6,055 bases of DNA from Magnetovibrio sp. (lineage in GTDB: Bacteria; Pseudomonadota; Alphaproteobacteria; Rhodospirillales; Magnetovibrionaceae). The notes under the pieces are model-generated. The model was not told the DNA's origin. It searched no databases and saw only the letters and a list, made by a program, of their open reading frames with translations. Position 1 is the stretch's first letter; each line of letters starts with the position of its first letter. Below, piece by piece: positions 1 to 6,055 of the stretch. The stretch lies in NCBI GenBank assembly GCA_016763255.1, contig JAESUA010000091.1, positions 1-6,055 on the forward strand. Reading direction: 5' to 3'. The position numbers and the translations under genes are program-made.

Positions 1-905
1 CGCACGACTGTCAAGATAACGCCCGATGAGCAGAAAAAGACCAAGGAGATGGCACTGTCAAAATAGACATGCTCACCCATGCGCATGGTTTCCACCAGGC
101 TCATGGCCGACGCCAACACAACCGCAAGCGAGATCGGCACATCCATGTTGGTGCGTCCGGCTTTCAGTGCGGTGAGGGCGGAACGAAAAAAAGGTCGTGC
201 CGAATAGGCGATGGCGGGCAGCGCCACCAGGGCCGATAACCAGTGCATCATGATGCGGGTGAATTCACCCATGTCGGTGCCGGCCCACACCGAAACTGAA
301 AACAGCATCACGTTGCCGGCGGCAAAGCCGGCAACCACCAGGGCGCGCAGCAATTGCTTTTCGTGTTGCTGGGTTTGTGCTGAAATCAAGCTGGGATCAT
401 AGGGGGCCAAGCGGTAGCCCAGATGGGTCACCGCCGCGGCCAAGTCTTCGGCGCTGGCCTGGTTGGCGTCCCATTTTAAAACCAAACGCCGGGTGGTCAT
501 GTTGATGCGCGCATGGTGCACACCGGGTTGTTGACGCAGCACGGTTTCGATCAACCAAACACAAGCCGCACATTGCAAGCCTTCGATCATCAAATGCAGG
601 GTGCTGAAGTTGTCATCACCGATGTCGGTGAAGGCTTGGAAATCGATCCGCGTGGCGTCGTCTTCTGGGCGCAGGCTTGGCTGGTTTGGGTCCAGGCTAC
701 GGCGCTGGTAATAACTTTCCAGCCCCATGCCTTGGATCAAATCATACGCGGCCCGACACCCAGAACAACAAAACTGGGCCCCGCCCGAACTGCCAGCCGG
801 AACCACTTCATCGCAATGCTGGCAGGTGCTTTTGTGACGCGTGCCCGCCTCATGTATACTCATGCCACGTGGATTTTGGGCATTTGTATCAGGGGGCTGC
901 GCCAT
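1..905 (-). CDS. ccoI: CcoI/FixI copper-translocating P1B-type ATPase, N-terminal part, 3' end outside window, apparent frameshift near the edge
   Basis: Not a closed ORF here because its 3' end lies beyond the left edge. Translating the minus strand from the ATG at 905 gives about 291 residues in frame. Cys28, Cys31 and the CCSGC cluster (46-50) match the metal-binding N-terminal domain typical of CcoI/FixI. A heavy-metal-associated domain follows with its CxxC pair in GLQCAACVWLIE (Cys112, Cys115). Membrane helices begin near residue 186, and GRTNMDVPISLAV (250-262) and YFDSA (281-285) are family signatures. The TGE, CPC and DKTG motifs would lie outside the window. Family members move Cu(I) across the inner membrane to supply CuB of cbb3 oxidase. 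The start overlaps the fixH stop by one base (TAATG), implying translational coupling; Met15 (863) is a less likely start. After Phe291 the frame is lost (see 34-38). Identity is confident; intactness is uncertain. Confidence 0.92.
   Translation of the reverse strand, partial: MAQPPDTNAQNPRGMSIHEAGTRHKSTCQHCDEVVPAGSSGGAQFCCSGCRAAYDLIQGMGLESYYQRRSLDPNQPSLRPEDDATRIDFQAFTDIGDDNFSTLHLMIEGLQCAACVWLIETVLRQQPGVHHARINMTTRRLVLKWDANQASAEDLAAAVTHLGYRLAPYDPSLISAQTQQHEKQLLRALVVAGFAAGNVMLFSVSVWAGTDMGEFTRIMMHWLSALVALPAIAYSARPFFRSALTALKAGRTNMDVPISLAVVLASAMSLVETMRMGEHVYFDSAISLVFFCSSGVILTVV
34..38 (-). other. Probable single-base deletion in a homopolymer within ccoI
   Basis: The plus strand has five A here (TTTTT on the coding strand). 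The ccoI frame entering the run reads ISLVFF and leaves as CSSGVILTVV, which is unlike the family. One frame over, the same bases read LLIGRYLDSRA, the expected continuation of a CcoI transmembrane segment. A sixth base in the run joins the two halves without a seam. So one base is missing, through sequencing or assembly error or a real mutation. Confidence 0.85.
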
Positions 906-1411
906 TAACGGACCTGAAACCTTTGCCTCAATTTAAACAGCATCTCGCCGCGCATGGCGGCGTAACGCAGTTCCCAAAGACCCGCCAGTGGCAGAGTCTC
1001 GGTGGAGGTGTAGCTGCCATCATCCTGGTAGGTGAAGGTTAGGTTGCGATCATAACCTTCGTGAGTCGGGCGGCGGGCTATGGCATTGATCGTTAACCCG
1101 TTGATGGCTTGTTCGTTTTTGTCGATGATGCGTAGGTGCAGCACGCCTGCACGTGGATCATCAGCGGTCGGGATACTTTGGTAGGTAAGCGTTGCCGTCC
1201 AGCCCAGCGCTTCTTGCTGGGTGCGCTGCTCCAAAACGTCATTATAGCTCATGCCTTGATTGAAGTAGTCCTTGGTTTCCAGACCGGTCCACGTGGTCAC
1301 GGCGAAATAGGCCATGATGCCGTTGACGGTGAAGATAATGCCGAACGCGCCGACGAAAATCCAAGGATACCACCAGCCATCTGCTCGTGGGGTTTTGCTC
1401 ATAACGGTCAT
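905..1411 (-). CDS. ccoH: CcoH/FixH, cbb3 oxidase assembly protein
   Basis: A 168-residue single-pass membrane protein. Residues 1-12 are polar, one hydrophobic helix spans about 13-38, and a periplasmic domain of about 130 residues follows. The segment after the helix (GIMAYFAVTTWTGLETKDYF, 31-50, then YND at 56-58) is the recognisable FixH pattern. The length is normal for the family. FixH/CcoH proteins are needed for assembly or stability of the cbb3 complex and in some bacteria associate with it; the exact activity is unsettled. The ATG at 1411 is chosen because an AAGG lies four bases upstream. A second ATG at 1402 (Met4) is possible but its spacing is poorer. It starts 11 nt after the ccoG stop and its TAA overlaps the ccoI ATG by one base, so it is a middle gene of ccoGHI. 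Confidence 0.9.
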   Translation of the reverse strand: MTVMSKTPRADGWWYPWIFVGAFGIIFTVNGIMAYFAVTTWTGLETKDYFNQGMSYNDVLEQRTQQEALGWTATLTYQSIPTADDPRAGVLHLRIIDKNEQAINGLTINAIARRPTHEGYDRNLTFTYQDDGSYTSTETLPLAGLWELRYAAMRGEMLFKLRQRFQVR

Positions 1412-1415
1412 TGTG

Positions 1416-1432
1416 CCTTACCTTACCTTACC
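1416..1432. repeat. (CCTTA)3CC pentanucleotide tandem repeat at the ccoG/fixH junction
   Basis: Three perfect copies of CCTTA on the plus strand, reading (TAAGG)3 on the coding strand, cover the last codons and TAA stop of ccoG and the ribosome-binding region of fixH. The first copy on the coding strand falls within the last sense codons (GTA AGG), the second supplies the stop, and the third supplies the AAGG nearest the fixH ATG. Confidence 0.85.
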
Positions 1433-2871
1433 GGGCCAGCGAAGCGGGAATCGTAGTCGATCCGTTCGCCGGTGGCTGTGTTAATGAGGACAAAATGCAT
1501 GTCTTCAAACTGTTCATCCAGGGCATCTTTTGTCGTGCGCACGAAGATCCGGAAGGTCGTGACCGAATCACCATCAACATCCAAGGTGACCGTATCGACC
1601 AAGTCCTTGGCCAGACCGATCACCGTCATCTGTGCACCTTCGAGGTCTTCAACCGAAAGGGTGAAGGTCTGGGGCACATTGATCATGTTGAGTATTTTGA
1701 AGGTATAGCCGTTGCGGATATCACCGTTTGACAGCTGTACGAACATTGGTGAGCGGTCGCGCTGAACATTGATTTCCAACTCAGTGCGGCTTATCAGGCC
1801 GTAAGCCATTAAGCCGATCACCGCAAACAGCAACGAGGCATAAGCAATGGTGCGTTTGCGGATGACGCGTTTTTTCGCGGACTTGCCATTTGACCGGGCC
1901 ACTTGGTTCGCAATTGAATCATAGGTGATCAGCTCACCCGGGCGACCCAGTTTGGTCATGATCGAATTGCACGCATCGACGCACAAGGCGCAGCCGATGC
2001 ACTGGAATTGATCGCCTTCGCGAATATCAATGCCGGTGGGGCAGACGCTGACGCATAAATTACAGTCAACACAATCGCCCAAAACGGGGGCGTTGGGGTT
2101 GTTTTTCTTGGCTTTGCTGCGGGGCTCACCACGCCAGGCTTCGTAGGTCACGATCAGGCTGTGTTCGTCGAACATCGCACCTTGGAACCGTGGCCACGGG
2201 CACATGTAGATGCACACCTGTTCACGCGCGAAACCGGCCAGCAAATAGGTGGTGCTGGCAAACAGCGCGGTGAAGCCATATTCGGCATAGGTGCCTACGC
2301 CGGTCAGCAAATTGATGGTTGTTTCGAAGGCATCATTGAAAAAGAACAAAAAACCTGCACCGGTCACCAAAGAAAAGGCAATCCAAATCAGCTGTTTTAG
2401 TGATTTGCGCCAGATCTTGTTGAAGGTCCAAGGCGCTTTGTCTAAGCGCATACGTTTGTTGCGGTCGCCTTCAATATTTTCTTCGACCCACACGAACAAA
2501 TCGGTCCACACTGTCTGCCAGCAGGTGAAACCGCACCACACGCGGCCGGCCATGGCGGTGGCCAGAAACAAGCCTACCGAGGCCAGCACTAAAATGCCGG
2601 TCAGGTAATAAATTTCCTGAGGCCAAATTTCGATGTTGAAGAAGTAAAGACGGCCGAGATTCATGGACGCCAGGATTGCCTGGTCCGGCTGGCCTTCACC
2701 ACGATCCCAACGGATCCATGGGGCCAAGAAATAGAACGCCATGATGGCACCGCTTATTTTCCATTTCAGGTTCCTGAAACGGCCTGCGATTTTCTGCGGG
2801 TACACCTTTTTGTGAGTTTCATACAAGCTCGGTGTTTTCGGAACATGATGTTCAGCCGGTGTGTTGTCCAT
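1423..2871 (-). CDS. ccoG: CcoG/FixG (RdxA-like) membrane-bound polyferredoxin, cbb3 oxidase accessory protein
   Basis: 482 residues, the usual size for CcoG. Hydrophobic segments lie near 38-52, 86-108, 160-178, 200-215 and 340-360. Two [4Fe-4S] ferredoxin motifs are complete: Cys267, 270, 273 and 277 (CVDCNLCVSVCP) and Cys291, 294, 297 and 301 (CIGCALCVDAC). Extra conserved Cys pairs lie at 113/117 (WCGFTCWQTVW) and 220/224 (CIYMCPWPRFQ). Residues from about 365 to the end form the FixG C-terminal beta-rich domain. CcoG has been shown in other bacteria to act in Cu(II) to Cu(I) reduction for cbb3 assembly, working with CcoI; that role is from family knowledge. The ATG at 2871 gives a typical N-terminus; a weak AAGGCAGAGA lies upstream. 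It is the first gene after the terminator, so it probably leads a separate ccoGHI(S) transcript. The second Cys of the 113/117 pair is followed by Trp where I expect Pro. Confidence 0.95.
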   Translation of the reverse strand: MDNTPAEHHVPKTPSLYETHKKVYPQKIAGRFRNLKWKISGAIMAFYFLAPWIRWDRGEGQPDQAILASMNLGRLYFFNIEIWPQEIYYLTGILVLASVGLFLATAMAGRVWCGFTCWQTVWTDLFVWVEENIEGDRNKRMRLDKAPWTFNKIWRKSLKQLIWIAFSLVTGAGFLFFFNDAFETTINLLTGVGTYAEYGFTALFASTTYLLAGFAREQVCIYMCPWPRFQGAMFDEHSLIVTYEAWRGEPRSKAKKNNPNAPVLGDCVDCNLCVSVCPTGIDIREGDQFQCIGCALCVDACNSIMTKLGRPGELITYDSIANQVARSNGKSAKKRVIRKRTIAYASLLFAVIGLMAYGLISRTELEINVQRDRSPMFVQLSNGDIRNGYTFKILNMINVPQTFTLSVEDLEGAQMTVIGLAKDLVDTVTLDVDGDSVTTFRIFVRTTKDALDEQFEDMHFVLINTATGERIDYDSRFAGPVR

Positions 2872-2910
2872 TGCAGTCTCTGCCTTGAATTTTTGGGGTC
2901 GTCTTTTTGA

Positions 2911-2939
2911 GTTATTCTTACTTCATTTTGGAGAAACAA
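2911..2939 (-). promoter_or_regulatory. Weak candidate sigma70-like promoter for ccoGHI
   Basis: On the minus strand TTGTTT (2939-2934) and AATAAC (2916-2911) are separated by 17 nt, about 40 nt before the ccoG ATG. The matches to consensus are poor (roughly 3 of 6 and 4 of 6), and the -35 overlaps the terminator tail. The position is reasonable for a promoter restarting transcription after the terminator, but the sequence alone is weak support. Confidence 0.2.
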
Positions 2940-2974
2940 GAAAGGGGGAGGCCCGGTTGGCCGGATCTCCCCCT
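2934..2974 (-). terminator. Rho-independent terminator after ccoNOQP
   Basis: Arms GGGGGAG and CTCCCCC (2944-2950 and 2967-2973), extended by an outer A-T pair, enclose a 2x2 internal bulge and an inner CCGG/CCGG stem with a 4-nt loop (2953-2964). On the minus strand the hairpin is followed by TTTCTTGTTT, an interrupted T-tract. No T-tract lies on the other side, so it is directional, ending the structural-gene transcript 40 nt after the ccoP stop. Some read-through into ccoG is possible. Confidence 0.8.
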
Positions 2975-3013
2975 CCAATTGTAATCCTTCACGAGCGAGC
3001 TCGCGTTAGGATG

Positions 3014-3877
3014 TTATTCGCCGCCACCCAAAGAGTGAACGTAGATCGACACCTGCTTGATCGACACATCGTCCAAGCGAGCCTGCCACGCCGGCATAAC
3101 GCCGTGACGCGGCTTGCTCACCTGTTTGATGATGTCTTCGCGGGTGCTGCCGTAGAACCAGACGTTGTCGCTCAGCTTCGGTGCACCGAAGTCACGACCA
3201 CCTTGTCCGGTTTCACCGTGACATGCGACACACTCCTCGACAAAGACTTCACTGCCACGCTTGGCGGCATCGGCGTCTTTTGAGGTGTTGGTGAACGACA
3301 TCACGTATTCGGAGACGTCGGAAATCTGAGACACGCTCAGATAATCGTCACCAAATGCCGGCATTTCACTGTCACGAGCTTCATCGTGGTTGGAACGGAT
3401 GCCATAACGCACGGTGGTCTCGATCTCTTCGAGGTTACCACCCCACAGCCAATCATCGTCCGCCAGCACCGGATAGGTTGGTGCGCCGGAGCCCTGAGAG
3501 CCGTGGCAAGGTGCACAGTTGTCGGCAAAAATAACTTTGCCGCCAGCCATGGCATATTCCAGAAGTTGGCGGTCCTTGGCGATCTCAGTGATCGGCAGGG
3601 CTGCAAACTTCTTGGTCCAAGGGGCACGCGCCTTGTCGCGATCTTGAAGTGCCGTGTTCAGCTCAACACGGGAAGAATACCCCAACGTGCCTTTCCAGTA
3701 GGTATTCAAGGTCGGCCAAGATGGGTACAAGATCATGTACCCGATAGCCCAAGCGATGGTGACATAGAAGGTCCACAACCACCACCGTGGCATCGGCGTG
3801 TTGAGTTCCTTAATGCCGTCCCACTCGTGGCCGGTGGTGTCTGTACCGCTGACCTCATCTCTTTCGATGTTAGCCAT
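3014..3877 (-). CDS. ccoP: CcoP/FixP, di-haem cytochrome c subunit of cbb3 oxidase
   Basis: 287 residues from the ATG at 3877, normal for CcoP. A short cytoplasmic N-terminus carries the signature TTGHEWDGIKELNTPMPRWW (14-33). One transmembrane helix runs about 33-52, and two cytochrome c domains follow. The haem c sites are CAPCH (121-125) and CVACH (216-220). Likely distal axial Met ligands are Met172 (EMPAFG) and Met261 (VMPAW). The protein sits in the inner membrane with its haems in the periplasm, passing electrons to CcoO and the CcoN active site. An in-frame ATG at 3901 would add eight residues, but the start at 3877 has a strong GGAGG eight nt upstream and gives the family-typical MANIERDEVSG. 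The start overlaps the ccoQ end by eight bases. A terminator follows 40 nt downstream. Confidence 0.96.
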   Translation of the reverse strand: MANIERDEVSGTDTTGHEWDGIKELNTPMPRWWLWTFYVTIAWAIGYMILYPSWPTLNTYWKGTLGYSSRVELNTALQDRDKARAPWTKKFAALPITEIAKDRQLLEYAMAGGKVIFADNCAPCHGSQGSGAPTYPVLADDDWLWGGNLEEIETTVRYGIRSNHDEARDSEMPAFGDDYLSVSQISDVSEYVMSFTNTSKDADAAKRGSEVFVEECVACHGETGQGGRDFGAPKLSDNVWFYGSTREDIIKQVSKPRHGVMPAWQARLDDVSIKQVSIYVHSLGGGE

Positions 3878-4049
3878 GAGACTGACCTCCGTTTTCACCA
3901 TTGTCCTTGTCGAAGATGATCATGGCGTCGGCCTCAAAGCGATCTTTGTTTTTGGGACGATAGGCCCAAAATGTGATGCTTCCAAACACCAGCGCGAGCC
4001 AAACGACCCACGCTGAACGCGCCATTTCCGAAATGGTTTCAAAATCCAT
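3870..4049 (-). CDS. ccoQ: CcoQ/FixQ, small membrane subunit of cbb3 oxidase
   Basis: 59 residues beginning MDFETISEMARSAWVVWLAL. A single hydrophobic helix covers about residues 13-30, followed by YRPKNKDRFEADA and an acidic, glycine-rich cytoplasmic tail. This is the classic CcoQ layout and length. CcoQ proteins stabilise the assembled complex and in some species affect its interaction with CcoP or CcoH; it carries no cofactor. The ATG at 4049 lies two nt after the ccoO stop (TAGTCATG). A GTG three codons earlier (4058) would overlap ccoO and is less likely. A weak GGGTGG precedes the start, so translation is probably coupled to ccoO. The 3' end overlaps ccoP by eight bases. Position between ccoO and ccoP supports the call as strongly as the sequence. 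Confidence 0.9.
   Translation of the reverse strand: MDFETISEMARSAWVVWLALVFGSITFWAYRPKNKDRFEADAMIIFDKDNGENGGQSHG
3886..3890 (-). promoter_or_regulatory. Ribosome binding site of ccoP (decides the start)
   Basis: GGAGG on the minus strand, eight nt before the ATG at 3877, lying inside the 3' end of ccoQ. It favours this ATG over the in-frame one at 3901, which is upstream of the site. Confidence 0.8.
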
Positions 4050-4051
4050 GA

Positions 4052-4771
4052 CTACCACCCATCAGGGCCGACCTGGTAAGACGTCGTGTCCACCAGGGTG
4101 CCCATCATCTGGAGATACGCCACCAGGGCGTCCATCTCGGTGACCTTAGACGGATCGCCGTCAAAATCGCCAAGGCCTATCTTTGGATAGCGTGCTTCCA
4201 AGGCTTCGGCATCACCCATTTCGGGATTTGCTTGGGCCATAAGATCGGCTTTGGTGTTTTCGATTTGATCGTCTGTATACGGAACGCCAACAACACGTAG
4301 AGTTTTCAATTCGGCGGCAAGCTTGTCGCCTGTCACCTCACGTGTCGCCAAGAACGAATAACCCGGCATGATCGATTCTGGCACAACAGAGCGCGGATCC
4401 ATCAAGTGGGCCACGTGCCAGTCATTGGAGTACTTGCCGCCAACGCGGGCAAGGTCCGGACCGGTCCGCTTGGAACCCCACTGGAACGGGTGATCGTACA
4501 TGCTTTCGGCCGCCAACGAGTAGTGACCATAGCGTTCGACTTCGTCACGGAAAGGACGGATCATCTGGCTGTGGCAAAGGTAACAACCTTCACGCACATA
4601 GATGCTGCGCCCCGTCAGTTCCAAAGGTGTGTAAGGGCGCATGCCGTCCACTTTTTCGATGGTGGTTTCCATCGTATAAAGCGGAACCAACTGCACCAGT
4701 GTCCCGATGGAGATCGTGATCAAAGTCGCGATCCCCAGGAGGATAACGTTACGTTCAAGCAATGCTTGCAT
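4052..4771 (-). CDS. ccoO: CcoO/FixO, mono-haem cytochrome c subunit of cbb3 oxidase
   Basis: 239 residues, normal for CcoO. An N-terminal signal-anchor helix covers about residues 8-32. The soluble periplasmic cytochrome c domain begins with [20 protein letters not shown], carrying the single haem site CYLCH (63-67). The likely axial ligand is Met135 in [10 protein letters not shown]. Other family hallmarks are [10 protein letters not shown] and [20 protein letters not shown]. The subunit relays electrons from CcoP to haem b of CcoN. The ATG at 4771 is preceded by GGGAGG at nine nt and lies 15 nt after the ccoN stop; ccoQ follows two nt after its TAG. No missing residues or frame problems are seen. 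Confidence 0.97.
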   Translation of the reverse strand: MQALLERNVILLGIATLITISIGTLVQLVPLYTMETTIEKVDGMRPYTPLELTGRSIYVREGCYLCHSQMIRPFRDEVERYGHYSLAAESMYDHPFQWGSKRTGPDLARVGGKYSNDWHVAHLMDPRSVVPESIMPGYSFLATREVTGDKLAAELKTLRVVGVPYTDDQIENTKADLMAQANPEMGDAEALEARYPKIGLGDFDGDPSKVTEMDALVAYLQMMGTLVDTTSYQVGPDGW

Positions 4772-4780
4772 GGTATCTTC

Positions 4781-4786
4781 CCTCCC
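4781..4786 (-). promoter_or_regulatory. Ribosome binding site of ccoO
   Basis: GGGAGG on the minus strand, nine nt before the ccoO ATG, filling most of the 15-nt gap after the ccoN stop. It confirms the ccoO start. Confidence 0.75.
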
Positions 4787-6055
4787 TTATTCGCCAGCCG
4801 GAGCGGCTTGCGTTTCGAGACCCATCGGAGCTTCATCACGGATGTCGCCACGAGCGGTACGCCACAAGTTGTAGACCATCAAGAACGCTCCCACGACGAA
4901 CAGCAGTCCACCGGTTGCCCGGATGACGTAGTATGGGTGCATGGCTTCGACCGTCTCGATGAACGAGTACTGCAAGAAGCCCAAGCTATCGTACGTGCGC
5001 CACATCAGGCCCTGCATGATGCCGGAAACCCACATGGAGGTGATGTACAGCACGATCCCGATGGTCGAGATCCAGAAGTGCATGTTCACCAAACGCAAGG
5101 AGTACAAACGCTCACGCTGCCACAGTTTCGGTACCAAGAAGTACAGAACGCCGAAGGAAATCAGGGCGTTCCAGCCCAAAGCACCAGCATGCACGTGACC
5201 AATGGTCCAGTCGGTGTAGTGAGACAGTGAGTTGACGGCTTTGATGGCCATCAATGGACCTTCAAAGGTACTCATGCCGTAGAAACCAACAGATGCAACC
5301 ATGAAGCGCAGGACCGGATCAGTGCGCAGTTTGTGCCACGCGCCAGACAAGGTCATCACGCCATTGATCATGCCACCCCAAGATGGCATCCACAGCATAA
5401 TCGAGAAGGTCATGCCCAAGGTCTGCACCCAATCGGGCAATGCCGTGTAGTGCAGATGGTGCGGACCAGCCCAAATATAGAGGAACGTCAAGCCCCAGAA
5501 GTGAACCACCGAAAGGCGGTAGGAGTAGACCGGACGTTCGGCTTGCTTGGGCAAGAAGTAGTACATCATGCCAAGGAAACCAGCCGTCAGGAAAAATCCA
5601 ACCGCGTTATGACCATACCACCATTGAGTCATGGCATCTTGTACGCCAGCCCAAACGATGTAGCTCTTGGTGAATTCACCACCAAACAGAATTGCAGGGA
5701 CTGATGCATTGTTGACCAGGTGCAAAACAGCAATGGTGATGATGAACGCCAAATAGAACCAGTTGGCGACATAAATATGTGGTTCTTTGCGGCGCACGAT
5801 GGTGCCGCCGAAGGCGACCAAGTAGGCCACCCAAACGATGGTAAGCCACAGATCGACGTACCATTCTGGTTCGGCGTATTCTTTACCTTGTGTAATACCT
5901 AATAAATAACCAGACAAAGCTATTATTAAGAAGGCTTGATATGCAAAAAATATAAAACGCGCTATATTGGGAGATGCGATTCTAACATCACAAGTTCTTT
6001 GCACTACAAAAAATGAAGTTCCAAGTAATACGTTACCTCCAAATGCAAATATGAC
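4787..6055 (-). CDS. ccoN: CcoN/FixN, catalytic haem-copper subunit I of cbb3 oxidase, 5' end outside window
   Basis: 422 residues are visible and the frame stays open through the right edge. The GTG at 6004 is an internal Val: upstream residues [18 protein letters not shown] match the conserved CcoN segment that follows the haem b ligand His, which falls just outside. About 60 or more N-terminal residues are missing. Numbered from the edge, visible active-site residues are His149 (GHNAVG, CuB), Tyr193 (LYIWAG, the tyrosine cross-linked to a CuB histidine in this family), His199 and His200 (GPHHLHY, CuB), and His287 and His289 ([10 protein letters not shown], haem b3 and haem b). Assignments are by comparison with known cbb3 structures. 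The protein has many transmembrane helices, reduces O2 to water and pumps protons. It heads ccoNOQP. Its first ~59 visible codons are strikingly AT-rich (see 5878-6055). Confidence 0.97.
   Translation of the reverse strand, partial: VIFAFGGNVLLGTSFFVVQRTCDVRIASPNIARFIFFAYQAFLIIALSGYLLGITQGKEYAEPEWYVDLWLTIVWVAYLVAFGGTIVRRKEPHIYVANWFYLAFIITIAVLHLVNNASVPAILFGGEFTKSYIVWAGVQDAMTQWWYGHNAVGFFLTAGFLGMMYYFLPKQAERPVYSYRLSVVHFWGLTFLYIWAGPHHLHYTALPDWVQTLGMTFSIMLWMPSWGGMINGVMTLSGAWHKLRTDPVLRFMVASVGFYGMSTFEGPLMAIKAVNSLSHYTDWTIGHVHAGALGWNALISFGVLYFLVPKLWQRERLYSLRLVNMHFWISTIGIVLYITSMWVSGIMQGLMWRTYDSLGFLQYSFIETVEAMHPYYVIRATGGLLFVVGAFLMVYNLWRTARGDIRDEAPMGLETQAAPAGE
5878..6055. other. AT-rich segment with divergent codon use at the 5' end of ccoN
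   Basis: Hand count gives about 33% GC for 5881-6055 (57 of 175) against about 51% for 5701-5880 (92 of 180). In the 59 codons nearest the edge only nine end in G or C; in the next 30 codons 24 do. AGA, ATA, TTA and GGA are frequent here and scarce elsewhere in the operon. The protein frame is unbroken. The segment may come from another genome by recombination or by assembly. Confidence 0.75.

Larger units (their letters stand above)
2872..3013. other. Intergenic region between ccoP and ccoG
   Basis: 142 nt without a gene. Next to the ccoP stop lies a perfect 10-bp palindrome, GCGAGCTCGC (2995-3004), then the intrinsic terminator (2934-2974). About 60 nt remain before ccoG. No TTGAT-N4-ATCAA (FNR/Anr/FixK-type) box is visible by eye in this stretch, so oxygen control of the operon, if present, would more likely act upstream of ccoN, outside the window. 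Confidence 0.7.

Noticed and set aside
513..1042. Two overlapping plus-strand open frames opposite ccoI and fixH
   Set aside because: The minus strand here encodes the CcoI metal-binding motifs and the FixH C-terminus without a break. The plus frames show no domain features.
2766..2978. Minus-strand 70-codon frame covering the terminator and the start of ccoG in another frame
   Set aside because: It overlaps the ccoG N-terminus out of frame and runs through the hairpin. No family features.
2872..3013. FNR/FixK-type box controlling ccoG
   Set aside because: No sequence close to TTGAT-N4-ATCAA was found in the intergenic stretch.
3386..3919. Plus-strand open frame (177 codons) antisense to ccoP and ccoQ
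   Set aside because: Opposite confident genes, with no family resemblance. Its length is explained by the codon bias of the true strand.
4406..5230. Long plus-strand open frame (274 codons) antisense to ccoO and ccoN
   Set aside because: It lies opposite two well-supported genes, has no recognisable domain, and its His-, Gln- and Asp-rich composition is what the complement of membrane and cytochrome codons gives. It is a shadow frame.
4787..6004. Taking the GTG at 6004 as the ccoN start
   Set aside because: The frame is open to the edge and the upstream residues match conserved CcoN sequence, so the GTG is an internal Val.
1..6055. A novel system, mobile element, CRISPR array or RNA gene
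   Set aside because: Every stretch is accounted for by the known ccoNOQP-ccoGHI locus. No transposase, integrase, terminal repeats, spaced direct repeats or tRNA-like structures were seen.

Overview
The window is one end-to-end locus for a cbb3-type (C-family) haem-copper cytochrome oxidase, all on the minus strand. Read in the direction of transcription the order is ccoN (5' end beyond the right edge), ccoO, ccoQ, ccoP, a strong intrinsic terminator, ccoG, ccoH (fixH), and ccoI (3' end beyond the left edge). Gene order, protein sequences and a GC content near 50-55% suggest a proteobacterium. The separate ccoNOQP and ccoGHI blocks and the CcoP and CcoN sequences fit an alphaproteobacterium, perhaps of the Rhodospirillales. 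That placement is recognition from memory, not a computed phylogeny.

Layout: positions 6055-4787 hold ccoN, the catalytic subunit with haem b, haem b3 and CuB. Positions 4771-4052 hold ccoO, the mono-haem cytochrome c subunit. Positions 4049-3870 hold the small membrane subunit ccoQ. Positions 3877-3014 hold the di-haem cytochrome c subunit ccoP. These four are packed tightly (15-nt gap, 2-nt gap, 8-nt overlap). A 142-nt intergenic stretch (2872-3013) contains a hairpin terminator for the structural operon and room for a second promoter. The assembly genes follow: ccoG (2871-1423, membrane polyferredoxin), ccoH/fixH (1411-905) and ccoI (905-1, copper-exporting P1B ATPase). They have an 11-nt gap and a 1-nt TAATG overlap. 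No other genes, RNA genes, mobile elements or CRISPR are visible.

Together the products build and run a high-oxygen-affinity terminal oxidase. CcoO and CcoP bring electrons from the bc1 complex or soluble cytochrome c to the CcoN active site. CcoI and CcoG are tied to copper delivery and reduction for CuB, and CcoH and CcoQ to assembly and stability. This is a well-known system; I found no novel biological system here.

Two anomalies deserve attention, and both sit at the window edges. (1) ccoI loses its reading frame within about 35 nt of the left edge, at a run of five A. One extra base there would restore the conserved family sequence. (2) The last ~175 nt at the right edge, encoding the N-terminal part of CcoN, drop to about 33% GC with A/T-ending codons, against about 51% just inside. 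The switch falls at a highly conserved [11 protein letters not shown] motif. Being at both ends, they look like sequencing or assembly artefacts at contig ends, though a real frameshift or recombination cannot be excluded.
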